A stretch of DNA of 64,000 bases from Thermoleophilia bacterium (GCA_025964555.1 JAOPYQ010000015.1:124001-188000), one strand, 5' to 3'; positions 21,793 to 31,366 are shown, counted from the first letter of the stretch. The notes: generated from the letters alone by a model not told the origin. Numbers and translations: made by a program.

Positions 21793-21797
21793 GGACC

Positions 21798-22166
21798 GTG
21801 ACCTTGCTGCACTCGATCGGACACGTCGCGACCCTGCTGGGGATCCACCCGCAGACGCTGCGCGAGTACGAGCGCCAGGGCCTGGTCGCGCCGCAGCGCA
21901 CCCCCGGCGGCACGCGCCGCTACGGTCAGGCCGAGGTCGACCGGCTCGCGCGCATCCAGCGACTGACATCCGAGGGCCTGAGCCTCGCCGGCGTGCGCTA
22001 CGTGCTCGGCCTCGAGGACGAACTGCGCCGGGCACGCAATCGGATCGCGGAGCTCGAATCGGGCGTGGCGCACACCTCGCAGCAGGTCGTCAGCACGTCG
22101 ATGTCCCTCGAGCTCGTGCATGTACCACGACCGCGACGAAGTCCTCGCTGGCGCAACGAAGAGTGA
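21798..22166 (+). CDS. hspR: MerR-family heat-shock repressor HspR
   Basis: 122 residues from GTG 21798 with a GTGAGG site just before. MerR-type HTH: 'VATLLGIHPQTLREYERQGLVAPQRTPGGTRRY', here cited in parts: VATLLGIHPQTLREYERQG then 'TPGGTRRY'. A coiled-coil 'LEDELRRARNRIAELE' follows. HspR represses its own operon by binding HAIR repeats with DnaK as co-repressor, so position inside the dnaK operon makes the feedback loop complete. Confidence 0.93.
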   Translation: MTLLHSIGHVATLLGIHPQTLREYERQGLVAPQRTPGGTRRYGQAEVDRLARIQRLTSEGLSLAGVRYVLGLEDELRRARNRIAELESGVAHTSQQVVSTSMSLELVHVPRPRRSPRWRNEE

Positions 22167-22184
22167 CATGAACAGGAGGCGACC

Positions 22185-24791
22185 ATGGACGCCGAGCGAT
22201 ACACCACACGATCACGCGAGGCCCTGTCGGCAGCGATCCGCCACGCCGAGGCCCGCGACAACCAGGAACTCGCACCAGCACACCTGCTGCTCGCACTGCT
22301 CGACCTCGAGCGCGGCATCGAGCGCGACGCGCTGACCGCAAGCGGCGTCGACGTGGCGGCGCTGCGCACTGCAGCGGACGAGGCAGCCGGGAAGCTCCCG
22401 AGCGTCACCGGGGCGACGAACAACCAGCCGACGATGGGTCGCGCGACGCGCGACGTGTTCTCGGCCGCGGAGCGCCAGGCGAAGGCGTGGGGCGACAGCT
22501 ACGTCGCCGGCGAGCACCTGCTCCTCGCGCTCACCGAGGTGTCCTCTCCGGTGAAGTCGCTGCTCGCGGAGCAGGGGGCGACCCACGGCGAGCTGCTCGC
22601 CGCGATCCAGAAGCTGCGCGGCTCGCGCAAGGTCGACTCGCCCGACGCCGAGCAGCAGTACCAGGCGCTCGAGAAGTACGGACGCGACCTCACTGCACTC
22701 GCGCGCGAGGGCAAGCTCGACCCGGTCATCGGCCGCGACGAGGAGATCCGACGCGTCATCCAGGTGCTGTCGCGCCGCACGAAGAACAACCCGGTGCTCA
22801 TCGGCGAGCCCGGTGTCGGCAAGACGGCGATCGCCGAGGGGCTCGCACGACGCATCGCGGCGGGCGACGTTCCCGAGACGCTGCAGGACCGCATGCTCTG
22901 GTCCCTCGACATGGGTGCGCTGCTCGCGGGCGCGAAGTACCGCGGCGAGTTCGAGGAGCGTCTCAAGGCAGTGCTGCGCGAGGTGCAGGAGGCCGAGGGT
23001 CGCGTCGTCATGTTCATCGACGAGATCCACGTCATCGTCGGTGCCGGCAAGTCCGAGGGCGCGATGGACGCGGGCAACCTCATGAAGCCGATGCTCGCCC
23101 GCGGCGAGCTGCGCGTCGTCGGCGCAACCACGCTGGACGAACACCGGACCGGTATCGAGAAGGACGCCGCGCTCGAGCGACGCTTCTCCCCCGTGTTCGT
23201 CGGCGAGCCCAGCGTCGAGGACACCGTCGGCATCCTGCGCGGCCTCAAGGAGCGCTACGAAGCGCACCACAAGATCCGCATCACCGATTCCGCGCTCGTG
23301 GCAGCAGCCACGCTGTCGGATCGCTACATCTCGGACCGTCAGCTGCCCGACAAGGCGATCGACCTCATGGACGAGGCCGCCGCGACGCTGCGCATGCAGG
23401 CGGATTCGCGCCCCGAGGAGCTCGACCGCGCCGAGCGCCGCATCGACCAGCTCATGATCGAGTCCGAGCTGCTCAAGCGCGAGACCGACGACGCTTCGCG
23501 GGCGCGGCTCGTCAAGCTCGACGAGGAGATCCTCGGGCTGCGCGCGACCGCATCGACTCTCCGCGCGCAGTGGGAGGGCGAGAAGGGCCTGATGGATGAG
23601 ATCGGAGCGCTCACGGAGCGTCTCGAACGCGTCCGCTTCGAGGCCGAGCAGGCCGAGCGCGTCGCCGACTACGAGACGGCGGCACGCCTTCGCTACGGCG
23701 ACGCGTCGGACATCGAGAAGCAGCTCGCACAGTGCCGCGAGCGCATCGCGGCGATCCGCGAGGAGGGTTCCGAACTGCTCAAGGAGGAGGTCGACGCCGA
23801 CGACATCGCGGGCGTCGTGAGCCGCTGGACCGGTATCGCCGTCACGAAGCTGCTCGAGGGCGAAGCCGACAAGCTGCTGCACATGGAGGATCGCCTCCAC
23901 GGTCGCGTCGTGGGGCAGGACCATGCCGTGCGCGCCGTCAGCGACGCGATCCGTCGCTCGCGCGCGGGTCTCTCCGACGAGCAGCGACCGATCGGGTCGT
24001 TCCTGTTCCTGGGACCGTCGGGCGTCGGCAAGACCGAGCTCGCGCGATCGCTCGCCGAGTTCCTCTTCGACGACGACCAGGCAATGGTCCGCATCGACAT
24101 GTCCGAGTACATGGAGAAGCACGCGGTGAGCCGCCTCATCGGCGCGCCACCCGGCTACGTCGGCTACGAGGAGGGCGGCCAGCTCACCGAGGCCGTGCGC
24201 CGCCGCCCGTACTGCGTGCTGCTGCTCGACGAGCTCGAGAAGGCACACCCCGACGTGTTCGGCGTGCTGCTGCAGGTGCTCGACGATGGTCGACTGACCG
24301 ACGGCCAGGGCCGCACGGTGAACTTCAGCAACGCCGTGATCTGCATGACGAGCAACCTCGGCTCGTCACACCTGTCACTCGGTGTGATGGGTGACGAGGA
24401 GCGCGAGGCGGTGCTCGCCGACGTGCGAGGCCACTTCCGACCGGAATTCCTCAATCGCCTGGACGAGATCGTGCTGTTCGAGCCGCTCGGCCCCGACCAG
24501 CTGCGCTCGATCGTCGACATCCAGCTGCAGCGCCTCGCGCGCCGCGTCGGCGAACGCGACCTCGCGCTCGACGTGTCGGATGCCGCCAAGGACGTCATCG
24601 CTCGCGCGGGCTACGACCCCGTGTACGGTGCCCGGCCGCTCAAGCGCGCGATCCAGCGGCTGCTGGAGAACCCGCTCGCGCAGCGACTGCTCGCGGGGGA
24701 GTTCGTACCCGGCGACGCCATCGTGGTGGATGTCGCCGGCCCCGAGTCGACGGAGCTGACGCTCACGCCCCGCGTGGCGGCGAAAGCCTGA
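22185..24791 (+). CDS. clpB: Disaggregase ClpB
   Basis: 868 residues. N-terminal Clp repeat domain, AAA1 with Walker A GEPGVGKT (K213), an M-domain coiled coil (~400-520), AAA2 with Walker A GPSGVGKT (K616) and sensor segment '[13 protein letters not shown]'. Works with DnaK/DnaJ/GrpE to dissolve aggregates. AGGAGG (22173-22178) precedes ATG 22185. Ends 3 bp from the convergent membrane-protein gene. Confidence 0.97.
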   Translation: MDAERYTTRSREALSAAIRHAEARDNQELAPAHLLLALLDLERGIERDALTASGVDVAALRTAADEAAGKLPSVTGATNNQPTMGRATRDVFSAAERQAKAWGDSYVAGEHLLLALTEVSSPVKSLLAEQGATHGELLAAIQKLRGSRKVDSPDAEQQYQALEKYGRDLTALAREGKLDPVIGRDEEIRRVIQVLSRRTKNNPVLIGEPGVGKTAIAEGLARRIAAGDVPETLQDRMLWSLDMGALLAGAKYRGEFEERLKAVLREVQEAEGRVVMFIDEIHVIVGAGKSEGAMDAGNLMKPMLARGELRVVGATTLDEHRTGIEKDAALERRFSPVFVGEPSVEDTVGILRGLKERYEAHHKIRITDSALVAAATLSDRYISDRQLPDKAIDLMDEAAATLRMQADSRPEELDRAERRIDQLMIESELLKRETDDASRARLVKLDEEILGLRATASTLRAQWEGEKGLMDEIGALTERLERVRFEAEQAERVADYETAARLRYGDASDIEKQLAQCRERIAAIREEGSELLKEEVDADDIAGVVSRWTGIAVTKLLEGEADKLLHMEDRLHGRVVGQDHAVRAVSDAIRRSRAGLSDEQRPIGSFLFLGPSGVGKTELARSLAEFLFDDDQAMVRIDMSEYMEKHAVSRLIGAPPGYVGYEEGGQLTEAVRRRPYCVLLLDELEKAHPDVFGVLLQVLDDGRLTDGQGRTVNFSNAVICMTSNLGSSHLSLGVMGDEEREAVLADVRGHFRPEFLNRLDEIVLFEPLGPDQLRSIVDIQLQRLARRVGERDLALDVSDAAKDVIARAGYDPVYGARPLKRAIQRLLENPLAQRLLAGEFVPGDAIVVDVAGPESTELTLTPRVAAKA

Positions 24792-24794
24792 TCG

Positions 24795-25697
24795 TCAGAC
24801 GAACGGGCCTGTCGGCGGCTCGTTGGCGGGCGGCTGCACGGACGGGTGGGTCGGCGGCAGGTGCTCGCCAGCGAGTGGCGGCGTGGGCGGCATGTCGCCT
24901 CCGGCGCCACCTTCGACCTGCGACCACGCACTCTCGAGCGCCGACGCGAAGATCGGCATGCCGACGAGCGCGATGACGAACGAGGACGCAGCCGCAGACA
25001 GGAACGCGCCCGGCACGATCGCGCCGACGATGAGACCACCGATGACGAACGGCACCACGGTCGCGAGGCCGATGACGATGAAGCTGCCGAAGGTCCCCCA
25101 CCAGCTGCCCTTCACGACGCCTTCGCTGCGCTCGAACGCCGCATCGCCGGTCGCCTCGCCGCCACCGGCGATGATCGGCGCGTAGATCCATCGGATCGCC
25201 AGCATGATGTAGGCGATCCACAGCACGAGTCCGATGAGCGTTCCGAGCGTGCCGATGACGACGCCGAGCACCTGCGCGCCGAACATGATTGCCACGAGGA
25301 TGGCGGCCTTGGGCATGAGCGCGCCGATGCCGGCGAGCAGCGCGGGGATCGCGCTGCCGGGGCCGGGGATGCTGCCGTCGGCGCCGTGTCGCTCGCGGTG
25401 GAGCGCGCCACCGAGGACGACGTAGATGCCGAATCCGATGAGCATGTTGAGCGCGGTGCTGACGGCGCCGACCAGGGTGAGCGTTCGCAGGTCGGCCGCA
25501 TCGAAGCCGCCGTCGAAGATCGCCTTGAACACGTCCTCGGCGTCGGGAACGAGCGACGCCTGGACCTGCGCGGACACGCCGGCCACCAGTGCCGACAGCC
25601 CGGCGAACACCGCGAGCGTTGGGAGCCAGGAGCCGACGCGGTCCATGCCGCGTCCGTAGCCCTCGCTGATCGACTTGCCGATGTCAGGGGTCGCCAT
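24795..25697 (-). CDS. Multi-pass membrane protein of unknown function
   Basis: 300 residues, not assigned to a family. A cytoplasmic start (MATPDIGKSISEGYGRGMD) is followed by about six hydrophobic segments rich in Gly/Ala/Ile/Val, and a soluble Pro-rich tail with 'PPTPPLAGEHLPPTHPS'. ATG 25697 chosen: upstream codons are Ser/Arg-rich out-of-character sequence. Convergent with clpB. Likely an integral membrane scaffold or channel-like protein, but no catalytic motif is visible. Confidence 0.7.
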   Translation of the reverse strand: MATPDIGKSISEGYGRGMDRVGSWLPTLAVFAGLSALVAGVSAQVQASLVPDAEDVFKAIFDGGFDAADLRTLTLVGAVSTALNMLIGFGIYVVLGGALHRERHGADGSIPGPGSAIPALLAGIGALMPKAAILVAIMFGAQVLGVVIGTLGTLIGLVLWIAYIMLAIRWIYAPIIAGGGEATGDAAFERSEGVVKGSWWGTFGSFIVIGLATVVPFVIGGLIVGAIVPGAFLSAAASSFVIALVGMPIFASALESAWSQVEGGAGGDMPPTPPLAGEHLPPTHPSVQPPANEPPTGPFV

Positions 25698-25791
25698 GCT
25701 CGTCTCCGCGTCGCTCGATGATCGATGTCGGGCGTGGACGCCCACACTCGAAGTTCGGCGCCCGAAGCGTGGCTCCTGCGCGCGACGCGAC

Positions 25792-26706
25792 CTAGCGGTA
25801 GGACACGTGCACGTGATCGAAGTGCTGCAGGCGGTTGTACTCGCCGCGGTTGGACGACTTGAGCGCCTCGAGCTGCGCACGGGTCTTGTCCGGATACGTG
25901 TACTCGCGCCACTCCCAGTTGTTGGTGGCTGACGCGATGCGTCCGTCGGAGATGACGTACTTCACGTTGAGCTGCCCGGCCTTGCCCTGCTGTCGCATGT
26001 GCTCGGCGAACGCCTTCATCGTCGGCGTGGCGCCGTCCGAGGCCGCGACGCCGATCGGCAGCGTGCCGACGTCCGTCGCGTTGCCCGAATCGTGGTCTGA
26101 CGTGCCGTTGCCCTCGCGCTTGCCGCTCACGAGCGGCAGGCCGTACCTGTGCGCTTCCTCGAGCCCGCGCTTCGCGGCGGCGCTGAGCCCGCCGGTGCCG
26201 GACTTGTCCTTGACCGAGGAGGGATCGACGAGCCCCGCGCCGGGTGATGCGGCGGGTGCCTGGGTCGCGGCGGGCGCCGAGTTCGCGTGCTGCTCGGCGC
26301 TTGGAGCCGTTGGTGCGGCGTTCGCGCCCAGCTGCGTGACGCCTTCGGCGGCGTGGTTCATCGTGCAGCCCGGCATGCCGCACTGACCGACCTGTCCCGG
26401 TTGCTGCGCCACCTGCCCAGGTGCAGGTCCGGGCGCGCCGCCAGCCGTCACGGCGCCGCCCTGGAGCTTCGCGATGAGGTCGGTGACCGACGCGATGATC
26501 GACTGGATCGCGGGAATGAGCTGTTCCGGGGAGACGTTCGCCGCGCCCTGCGCGGCCTGGAGCGTGCCTCCGCCGACGGCGTTCGCGGGCGAGGTCGTCG
26601 TCAGCGGGGATGCCTGCAGCGGCGGAGGAGGCGTCGCGCAGCTGGGGTCGACCGGCGCAGGCTGCTGTGGCAGCGCGCCCGTGACCGGACTGATGGTCGG
26701 TGTCAT
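25792..26706 (-). CDS. Pro-rich protein with M15-like peptidase domain
   Basis: 304 residues. Residues 1-160 are Pro/Ala/Thr/Gln-rich with a short predicted helix (~58-82, 'LIPAIQSIIASVTDLIAKL') and a Cys pair (CGMPGC). Residues ~175-304 form a domain with S203-x-H205-x2-G208-x-A210-x-D212 and a final DHVH (297-300), the zinc-ligand layout of M15 D-Ala-D-Ala peptidases and related actinobacterial wall hydrolases. There is no signal peptide or lipobox. It is divergent from fliM, so a role in cutting peptidoglycan for the flagellum, with export by the flagellar machinery, is a reasonable inference. Confidence 0.7.
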   Translation of the reverse strand: MTPTISPVTGALPQQPAPVDPSCATPPPPLQASPLTTTSPANAVGGGTLQAAQGAANVSPEQLIPAIQSIIASVTDLIAKLQGGAVTAGGAPGPAPGQVAQQPGQVGQCGMPGCTMNHAAEGVTQLGANAAPTAPSAEQHANSAPAATQAPAASPGAGLVDPSSVKDKSGTGGLSAAAKRGLEEAHRYGLPLVSGKREGNGTSDHDSGNATDVGTLPIGVAASDGATPTMKAFAEHMRQQGKAGQLNVKYVISDGRIASATNNWEWREYTYPDKTRAQLEALKSSNRGEYNRLQHFDHVHVSYR

Positions 26707-26743
26707 CGGCGTTTCCCCCCAAAGTTGGTGCGCTCGTGGTGGC

Positions 26744-26771
26744 TCACGTGCGCCCGCGAGGAAGCCGATAC
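26744..26771 (+). promoter_or_regulatory. Sigma28-like site 1 upstream of fliM
   Basis: TCAC (26744-26747), 16 nt, GCCGATAC (26764-26771), then GTGCAGT. The -10 matches the sigma28 consensus GCCGATAA in 7 of 8 bases; the -35 is weaker than at the second site. Could give a longer fliM leader (~210 nt). Confidence 0.4.
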
Positions 26772-26897
26772 GTGCAGTGGCATGCAGCGTCGGCGTGGCT
26801 TCCTCCATTCCACGGTGCACCAGCTTCGACGATCTGACAAGAGTCGATCCGTCTGGAAAGCGACGCCGTTGCGATACGTGCAACATGCGAGGAAGCC

Positions 26898-26925
26898 TCA
26901 AGGCACCGCATGGGAGCGCCGATGC
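26898..26925 (+). promoter_or_regulatory. Sigma28-like promoter of fliM
   Basis: TCAA (26898-26901), 16 nt, GCCGATGC (26918-26925). Same spacing and almost the same -10 as the two flagellin promoters in this window; the predicted start lies ~60 nt before the fliM GTG. Confidence 0.65.
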
Positions 26926-26991
26926 GTGCAGTACGGCGCATCCTGTCGAGTTGACGGGGATGCCCCACGGACACCAGAGCCAGGGGAACAG

Positions 26992-28026
26992 GTGGCGGAA
27001 GCCCTTTCACAGAGCGACATCGATTCGCTGCTCGCGATGGCTGCGGAGCATCCCGCGTCGTCGGGCGGCGAAGGCGATGCTGCGCCAGGTGCTCCGACTC
27101 CCACGACCCCGGGAACGAGCCGCGATACGGCGCGCCACCGATACGTCCGCAAGATGGACTTCGCCCGTCCCTCCAAGTTCAACAAGGACCAGCTGCGAAC
27201 GCTGCAGATGCTCCACGAAGCGTTCTGCCGACGCGCCTCCACCTACCTGTCCGGCACCGTGCGATCGCTCGTCGAGGTCTCCGTCACCGGAGCCGAGCAG
27301 ATCCCGTACGGCGATTTCGTGTCGTCGCTGCCGGTACCGACCTTCACGAGCGTCCTCGAGGTCTCGCCGCTCGGCACCAACGCGATGGCGTCGATCGACC
27401 TGCCGTTGCTGTTCGCGATGATTGACCGCATGCTCGGCGGCCCGGGCACCAACGTCTCCCGTGTGCGCGAGCTCACCGAGATCGAGGCCGGCCTCGCGTC
27501 GAACCTCATGGAGCGACTGCTCGACGAGCTGAGCGGCGCCTGGGGCGACCTGGTTCCCGTCGAGTTCCGACTGCGCGGTATCGAGATGAACGCGCAGTTC
27601 GCACAGATCGTGCCGGCGTCGGAGCCGAGCGTGCTCATCATCATGGAGCTGTCGATCGGCACGGCCACCGGCTCGCTGTCGATCTGCCTGCCCTATCGCT
27701 CGATCGAGCCGGTCGTCGGCGACCTCGCTGCGCATCGCTACTTCTCGAGCGGCGAGGATTCGCCCGACAACCGTGCTGCGCTGCTCGCCTCGCTCCAGGG
27801 AGTGTCGATGCCCGTTCGCGCGGAGATCGGCGCGACCAGGGTACCCGTGGAAACCGTGCTCGGCCTGCAGCCCGGAGACGTCGTGCCGCTCGGTCGCCGC
27901 GTCGACGATGGCGTACGCCTCGTGATCGGCAACACGCGCGCCTACAGCGCGATGCCCGGACGCGACGGCAACCGCGTCGCGGTTCGCATCGTCGATCGCA
28001 TCGATCATGACGGCGGTGTGCGATGA
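26992..28026 (+). CDS. fliM: Flagellar motor switch protein FliM
   Basis: 344 residues from GTG 26992 with an AGGGGA site. Residues 5-14 (LSQSDIDSLL) are the CheY-P-binding peptide of FliM. After a Pro/Thr linker comes 'YDFARP'-type entry ('VRKMDFARPSKFNKDQLRTL'), the middle CheC-like domain with 'VEVSVTGAEQIPYGDFVSSLP' in parts, and a C-terminal SpoA domain (~265-340). Part of the C-ring, sets rotation direction. Overlaps fliN by 4 bp. Confidence 0.93.
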   Translation: MAEALSQSDIDSLLAMAAEHPASSGGEGDAAPGAPTPTTPGTSRDTARHRYVRKMDFARPSKFNKDQLRTLQMLHEAFCRRASTYLSGTVRSLVEVSVTGAEQIPYGDFVSSLPVPTFTSVLEVSPLGTNAMASIDLPLLFAMIDRMLGGPGTNVSRVRELTEIEAGLASNLMERLLDELSGAWGDLVPVEFRLRGIEMNAQFAQIVPASEPSVLIIMELSIGTATGSLSICLPYRSIEPVVGDLAAHRYFSSGEDSPDNRAALLASLQGVSMPVRAEIGATRVPVETVLGLQPGDVVPLGRRVDDGVRLVIGNTRAYSAMPGRDGNRVAVRIVDRIDHDGGVR

Positions 28027-29117
28027 CGCCCCCGGCCCCGCAGCCGACCCCGTGGTCGGAGCATCGAATGCTTGCCGAGACGATCGGCCAGGCTGCGGCG
28101 GATGCCGCGAGCTCGGCTATCGGCACCAACGTCGACCTCGGCATCGCCACCAGCGGCGATCCCGAGGAGATGGTGATCGGACGACCGGTCCCGCTGCGCG
28201 CGATCATCGTCACCTATCACCGCCCCCTTCGCGACGTGATGGTCTTCATCACCTCGCTCAAGGAAGAGGCCGTGCGCCCCGTCATCGAGGCGGTTGCGAC
28301 CGCGACGATCACGGCGCTCGACCTGCCGACGTCTCCGGACCAGCACGGCCCCCTCGGCCAGTTCTCCATCGCTGACGCGGTCGAGTACGAGACGTCCGAA
28401 GAGGCGCTGGAGCAGGTCGACGCGCTGTACCTCGAAGCGACGTACGGACTCGAGCTGCCGACCGGTGAGGTCCAGATGGTCCTCGGCACCGGCCTGCTCG
28501 AATCGGCTGCGTGCTTCGTCCATGGCATCGCCGATCCATTCGCCACCGAAGCCGGGTTCCTTCCGGCCGGCGTCGAGCTGGAGCTGGGCGATTCGATCGG
28601 GCTGAGCGAGGACGAGCGTCGCCTCGAGCTTGGCGACGGCCAGATCGGCGAGCTCGCCGACGGCGCCCTCGCCTTCGGTGGCGCAGGCGCAGCCACGAGC
28701 GGTGGCGTCGAGGAGTTCGACGCGATGCTCGCCGCGCAGGAGCGAGCCGAGGCCGATGCCGTCGCCGCGATCGCCGCGCAGCACGCTGCGACCGCACGCG
28801 CGAACGTTGCCGCGGCCGAGCTTCCGAGCTTTGCCGAGCAGACCCCCACCGGACGCTGGACGGAGCTGCTGAGCGGCGTCGAGGTCGAGCTGTCCGCGGA
28901 GCTGGGTCGAGCCGACCTCGCACTTCGCGACATCACCAACCTGGCCGCCGAGAGCGTGCTGACGCTCGACCAGATGGTCAACGAGCCGGTGTCGGTCTAC
29001 GTCAACGGCACCCGCTACGCCACGGCACGCCTGGTCGTCGTCGACGGCGAGTACGGCATCGAGATCCTCGAGGTCGTCGAGCAGCAGGAGTTCCTGCCCG
29101 CGACGCTCGCGGCCTGA
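28023..29117 (+). CDS. fliN: Flagellar switch protein FliN (FliY-like)
   Basis: 364 residues, much longer than the ~130-residue minimal FliN. The last ~75 residues form the SpoA/FliN domain ('LSGVEVELSAELGRADLALRD', 'LDQMVNEPVSVYVNG', 'GIEILEVVE'). The N-terminal ~170 residues resemble a CheC/FliY-type domain ('AETIGQAAADAASSAIG') but lack the Glu..Asn phosphatase pair, so phosphatase activity is unlikely. An Ala-rich coiled linker (~235-265) joins them. ATGA overlap with fliM. Confidence 0.88.
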   Translation: MTPPAPQPTPWSEHRMLAETIGQAAADAASSAIGTNVDLGIATSGDPEEMVIGRPVPLRAIIVTYHRPLRDVMVFITSLKEEAVRPVIEAVATATITALDLPTSPDQHGPLGQFSIADAVEYETSEEALEQVDALYLEATYGLELPTGEVQMVLGTGLLESAACFVHGIADPFATEAGFLPAGVELELGDSIGLSEDERRLELGDGQIGELADGALAFGGAGAATSGGVEEFDAMLAAQERAEADAVAAIAAQHAATARANVAAAELPSFAEQTPTGRWTELLSGVEVELSAELGRADLALRDITNLAAESVLTLDQMVNEPVSVYVNGTRYATARLVVVDGEYGIEILEVVEQQEFLPATLAA

Positions 29118-29145
29118 GCCCACGCGCGTCGGATACGATCGCGCC

Positions 29146-29658
29146 ATGCATGCCGGTCACGATGAAGACGACGACGAGACGTACCGGTGCTACCGGCACC
29201 CCTCGGTCGAGACCGCACTGCGGTGCCTCTCCTGTGATCGGCCCATCTGCGTCGACTGCGCCAATCACGGTCCGGTCGGCATCAAGTGCCCGGAGTGCTC
29301 ACGCGTGTCACGCGCTGCGCGAGGCGTGATTCCTGCGCAGCGGATCGCGCGTGGCGTCCTCGCGGGAGTGATCGTCGCACTGGTGCTCGGGACCATTCTC
29401 TACCTCGTCCCGGTGCCGTTCATCGGCATCATCCTCGCGTTCTTCGCAGGAGCCGCAACCGGTAACGTCGTGCGTCGGGCGAGCGGCGGCTATCGAGATC
29501 CTGTCCTCGCGCGCGGCGCCATGGTCGCCGCCGCGGTGGGCATGCTGGCGTATCCGATCGCGGATGCTCTCGCGTACGGCGCGTTCGGCCAGGGACTGGT
29601 CTGGTCGGTCGTTGGCGCGGCGGCGGCCGCCTACGGCGCGTTCACCCGCGCGAGCTGA
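29146..29658 (+). CDS. B-box zinc-finger membrane protein
   Basis: 170 residues. N-terminal zinc-binding module CYRHPSVETALRCLSC..CVDCANHG..GIKCPEC has the Cys/His spacing of the B-box found ahead of actinobacterial rhomboids. Two or three transmembrane helices follow (~70-100, 120-140, 148-166) but no rhomboid catalytic Ser/His. Probably a membrane protein binding partners through the finger. Starts 28 bp after fliN, so it may be in the same transcript. Confidence 0.75.
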   Translation: MHAGHDEDDDETYRCYRHPSVETALRCLSCDRPICVDCANHGPVGIKCPECSRVSRAARGVIPAQRIARGVLAGVIVALVLGTILYLVPVPFIGIILAFFAGAATGNVVRRASGGYRDPVLARGAMVAAAVGMLAYPIADALAYGAFGQGLVWSVVGAAAAAYGAFTRAS

Positions 29659-29664
29659 CCCCGG

Positions 29665-29761
29665 ACGCACACGCGGGGCCGCCCGAAGGCGACTCCCGCC
29701 CAAGGGGCACCCGGCGTGCTCGTTCTGCTCGCACGCACACGCGGGGCCGCCCGAAGGCGAC
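29665..29761. repeat. 29-bp direct repeat forming terminator hairpins
   Basis: The same 29 bases occur at 29665-29693 and 29733-29761. Each copy contains CGGGGCCGCC-CGAA-GGCGAC(T)CCC, which folds to a 9-10 bp stem with a CGAA tetraloop and one mismatch. Placed between two convergent genes, it is probably a duplicated bidirectional terminator. Confidence 0.6.
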
Positions 29762-29833
29762 CCCGTAGTGCGTGCTCGTCCCATCCCTGACTAAGGCGTC
29801 AGGGTGTCCCAGGGGGATCTCGATGAAGTCATG

Positions 29834-31033
29834 TCAGCCGGGGAGTGGCGGAGGAAGCTCACCCGAGCCGTCCGGAACGGGCGGCGGGGGCGGAAGCTCA
29901 CCATTCGGGTTCGGCCAGCCCGGAGGCTTCGGACCCGTGTTCGTGGGCTTGTCAGGGCCATCGTCCGTGTTGGGCGGAAGCGTCGTCGGACCGTCCTTCT
30001 TGCCTGGACCGTCCTTCTTGGGCGGTGCATCGTTCTTCGGCGGACCGTCCTTCTTGGGCGGGCCGTCCTTCTTGGGCGGACCGTCGTGCTTGGTCGGCGC
30101 GCCGGGCGTGTGCGTACCCGGCGTGTAGGGCTTGGCGGGCCCCGTGAACATCGGCTTGTAGTCGAAGTCCGGAACCTTGAGGTCCTTGGACGGGACCTTG
30201 AGCACCTGGCCCGGCTGGATCAGGTCGGGGTGCGAGATCGTGTCGCGGTTGGCCCAGTACAGCTGCTGCCACGTGACGCCGTACTTCGGCGCGATGGCGG
30301 ACAGGTACTCGCCCTTGCCAACCGTGTGGGTGCCGCGGCCGCGCGGGGTCTGGTCGACCTTGCTCGGCGGATCGACCTTGGACGGCGGCTCACCCTTCGA
30401 CGGCGGCTCACCCTTCGATGGCGGCTCACCCTTGCTCGGAGGCGGAGGCGGCAGCTCACCCTTGGACGGCGGCTCACCCTTGGACGGCGGCTCGCCCTTG
30501 CCCGGAGGCGGAGGCGGCAGTTCGTCCTTGCCGGGAGGCGGCGGCAGCGTGTCTCCGGGCGGCGGCGTCGGGATGCCACCCTTGGGCGGCGGAGTCTGGT
30601 CCACCGGCGACTGCGGCGGTGTGCTGGTACCGGGCGGCGGGGTCGTCGGCGTCTGGTCGACCGGCTGCTGCGACGGAGCCTGCGGGGCCTGCGGAACGTT
30701 CGGAGCGCACCCGATGTATGCCCACCCCTGCTGGACCTGGGGCGCGTACGCCGCCTTGCCGGGCGCCTGCTGCTGCAGCGCGCCATCCACGGAATCGGGC
30801 ATCGGTGCGCCCGTGTCCTTGGGCAGGAAGCGCTGCACGAACGAAGGAATCCCGGCGGCTGGGTCCGACGACGGCGTATCAGCGCCGCCGCCAGTCACGC
30901 TCGAGCCGAGGACATCGGCGAGTGCCGCGTCGACGTATGAACCAGAACCGGCTGCCGGCGGCTGCGCGCCCGCTGCTGGAGTGCTCACGTTGATCGGCAG
31001 CGTCTGCGTGCTGCCAGCGACGGAGTTCGTCAT
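29834..31033 (-). CDS. Pro-rich LysM protein in flagellar island
   Basis: 399 residues, ~25% Pro. No signal peptide (MTNSVAGSTQTLPINVSTP). Residues 145-235 are Pro/Gly/Lys repeats such as PPSKGE (several copies); one LysM domain lies at 236-280 ('HTVGKGEYLSAIAPKYG' and 'IQPGQVLKVP'), which binds peptidoglycan glycan; a second repeat block DGPPKK spans ~317-348. ATG 31033 has a GAGGGGGAAG site; upstream in-frame codons look non-coding. Like the M15 protein, it lacks a Sec signal and sits among flagellar genes. Confidence 0.78.
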   Translation of the reverse strand: MTNSVAGSTQTLPINVSTPAAGAQPPAAGSGSYVDAALADVLGSSVTGGGADTPSSDPAAGIPSFVQRFLPKDTGAPMPDSVDGALQQQAPGKAAYAPQVQQGWAYIGCAPNVPQAPQAPSQQPVDQTPTTPPPGTSTPPQSPVDQTPPPKGGIPTPPPGDTLPPPPGKDELPPPPPGKGEPPSKGEPPSKGELPPPPPSKGEPPSKGEPPSKGEPPSKVDPPSKVDQTPRGRGTHTVGKGEYLSAIAPKYGVTWQQLYWANRDTISHPDLIQPGQVLKVPSKDLKVPDFDYKPMFTGPAKPYTPGTHTPGAPTKHDGPPKKDGPPKKDGPPKNDAPPKKDGPGKKDGPTTLPPNTDDGPDKPTNTGPKPPGWPNPNGELPPPPPVPDGSGELPPPLPG

Positions 31034-31366
31034 CCGGTCTTCCCCCTCGGTTCCCTCGCGGAACTGACCGGTAGTCGTGGTCGTCACCCCCGTGACGCCG
31101 CGCGGCCGTTCCGCATCACCTGTGTGTCGCATCCGACGCGATTGTCGTTTCACCGGTTTCCACACTCGCCAGCGATGCCATCGAACCGCTGAAACCGCGC
31201 CGGAATTACGAACGGGGGCGTCGTTCGCTGAGAACGACACCCCCGCCACACCACCACGTGTGACCGTGATTGCTCACGGCCGTGAAACCGTCGGCGGCTC
31301 GTGCGAGCTAGCTCGCTGATGATCCTGCACGACGATTCAGAGTCCAGCCACGGACAGCAGGTCGGC
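31034..31366. promoter_or_regulatory. Non-coding region with several palindromes upstream of the LysM gene
   Basis: 333 bp with no convincing CDS. Contains CGTCAC-CCCC-GTGACG (31082-31097), a 13-bp hairpin with one mismatch (31214-31226/31232-31244), and the joined palindromes CCGTGA-TTGC-TCACGG (31264-31279) and TCACGGCCGTGA (31274-31285). The hairpin could terminate the small gene at 31367; the others are candidate operators of the LysM gene. Confidence 0.4.

Noticed and set aside
22212-24248. 678-codon minus-strand ORF opposite clpB
   Set aside because: Shadow frame; clpB has full domain structure on the plus strand.
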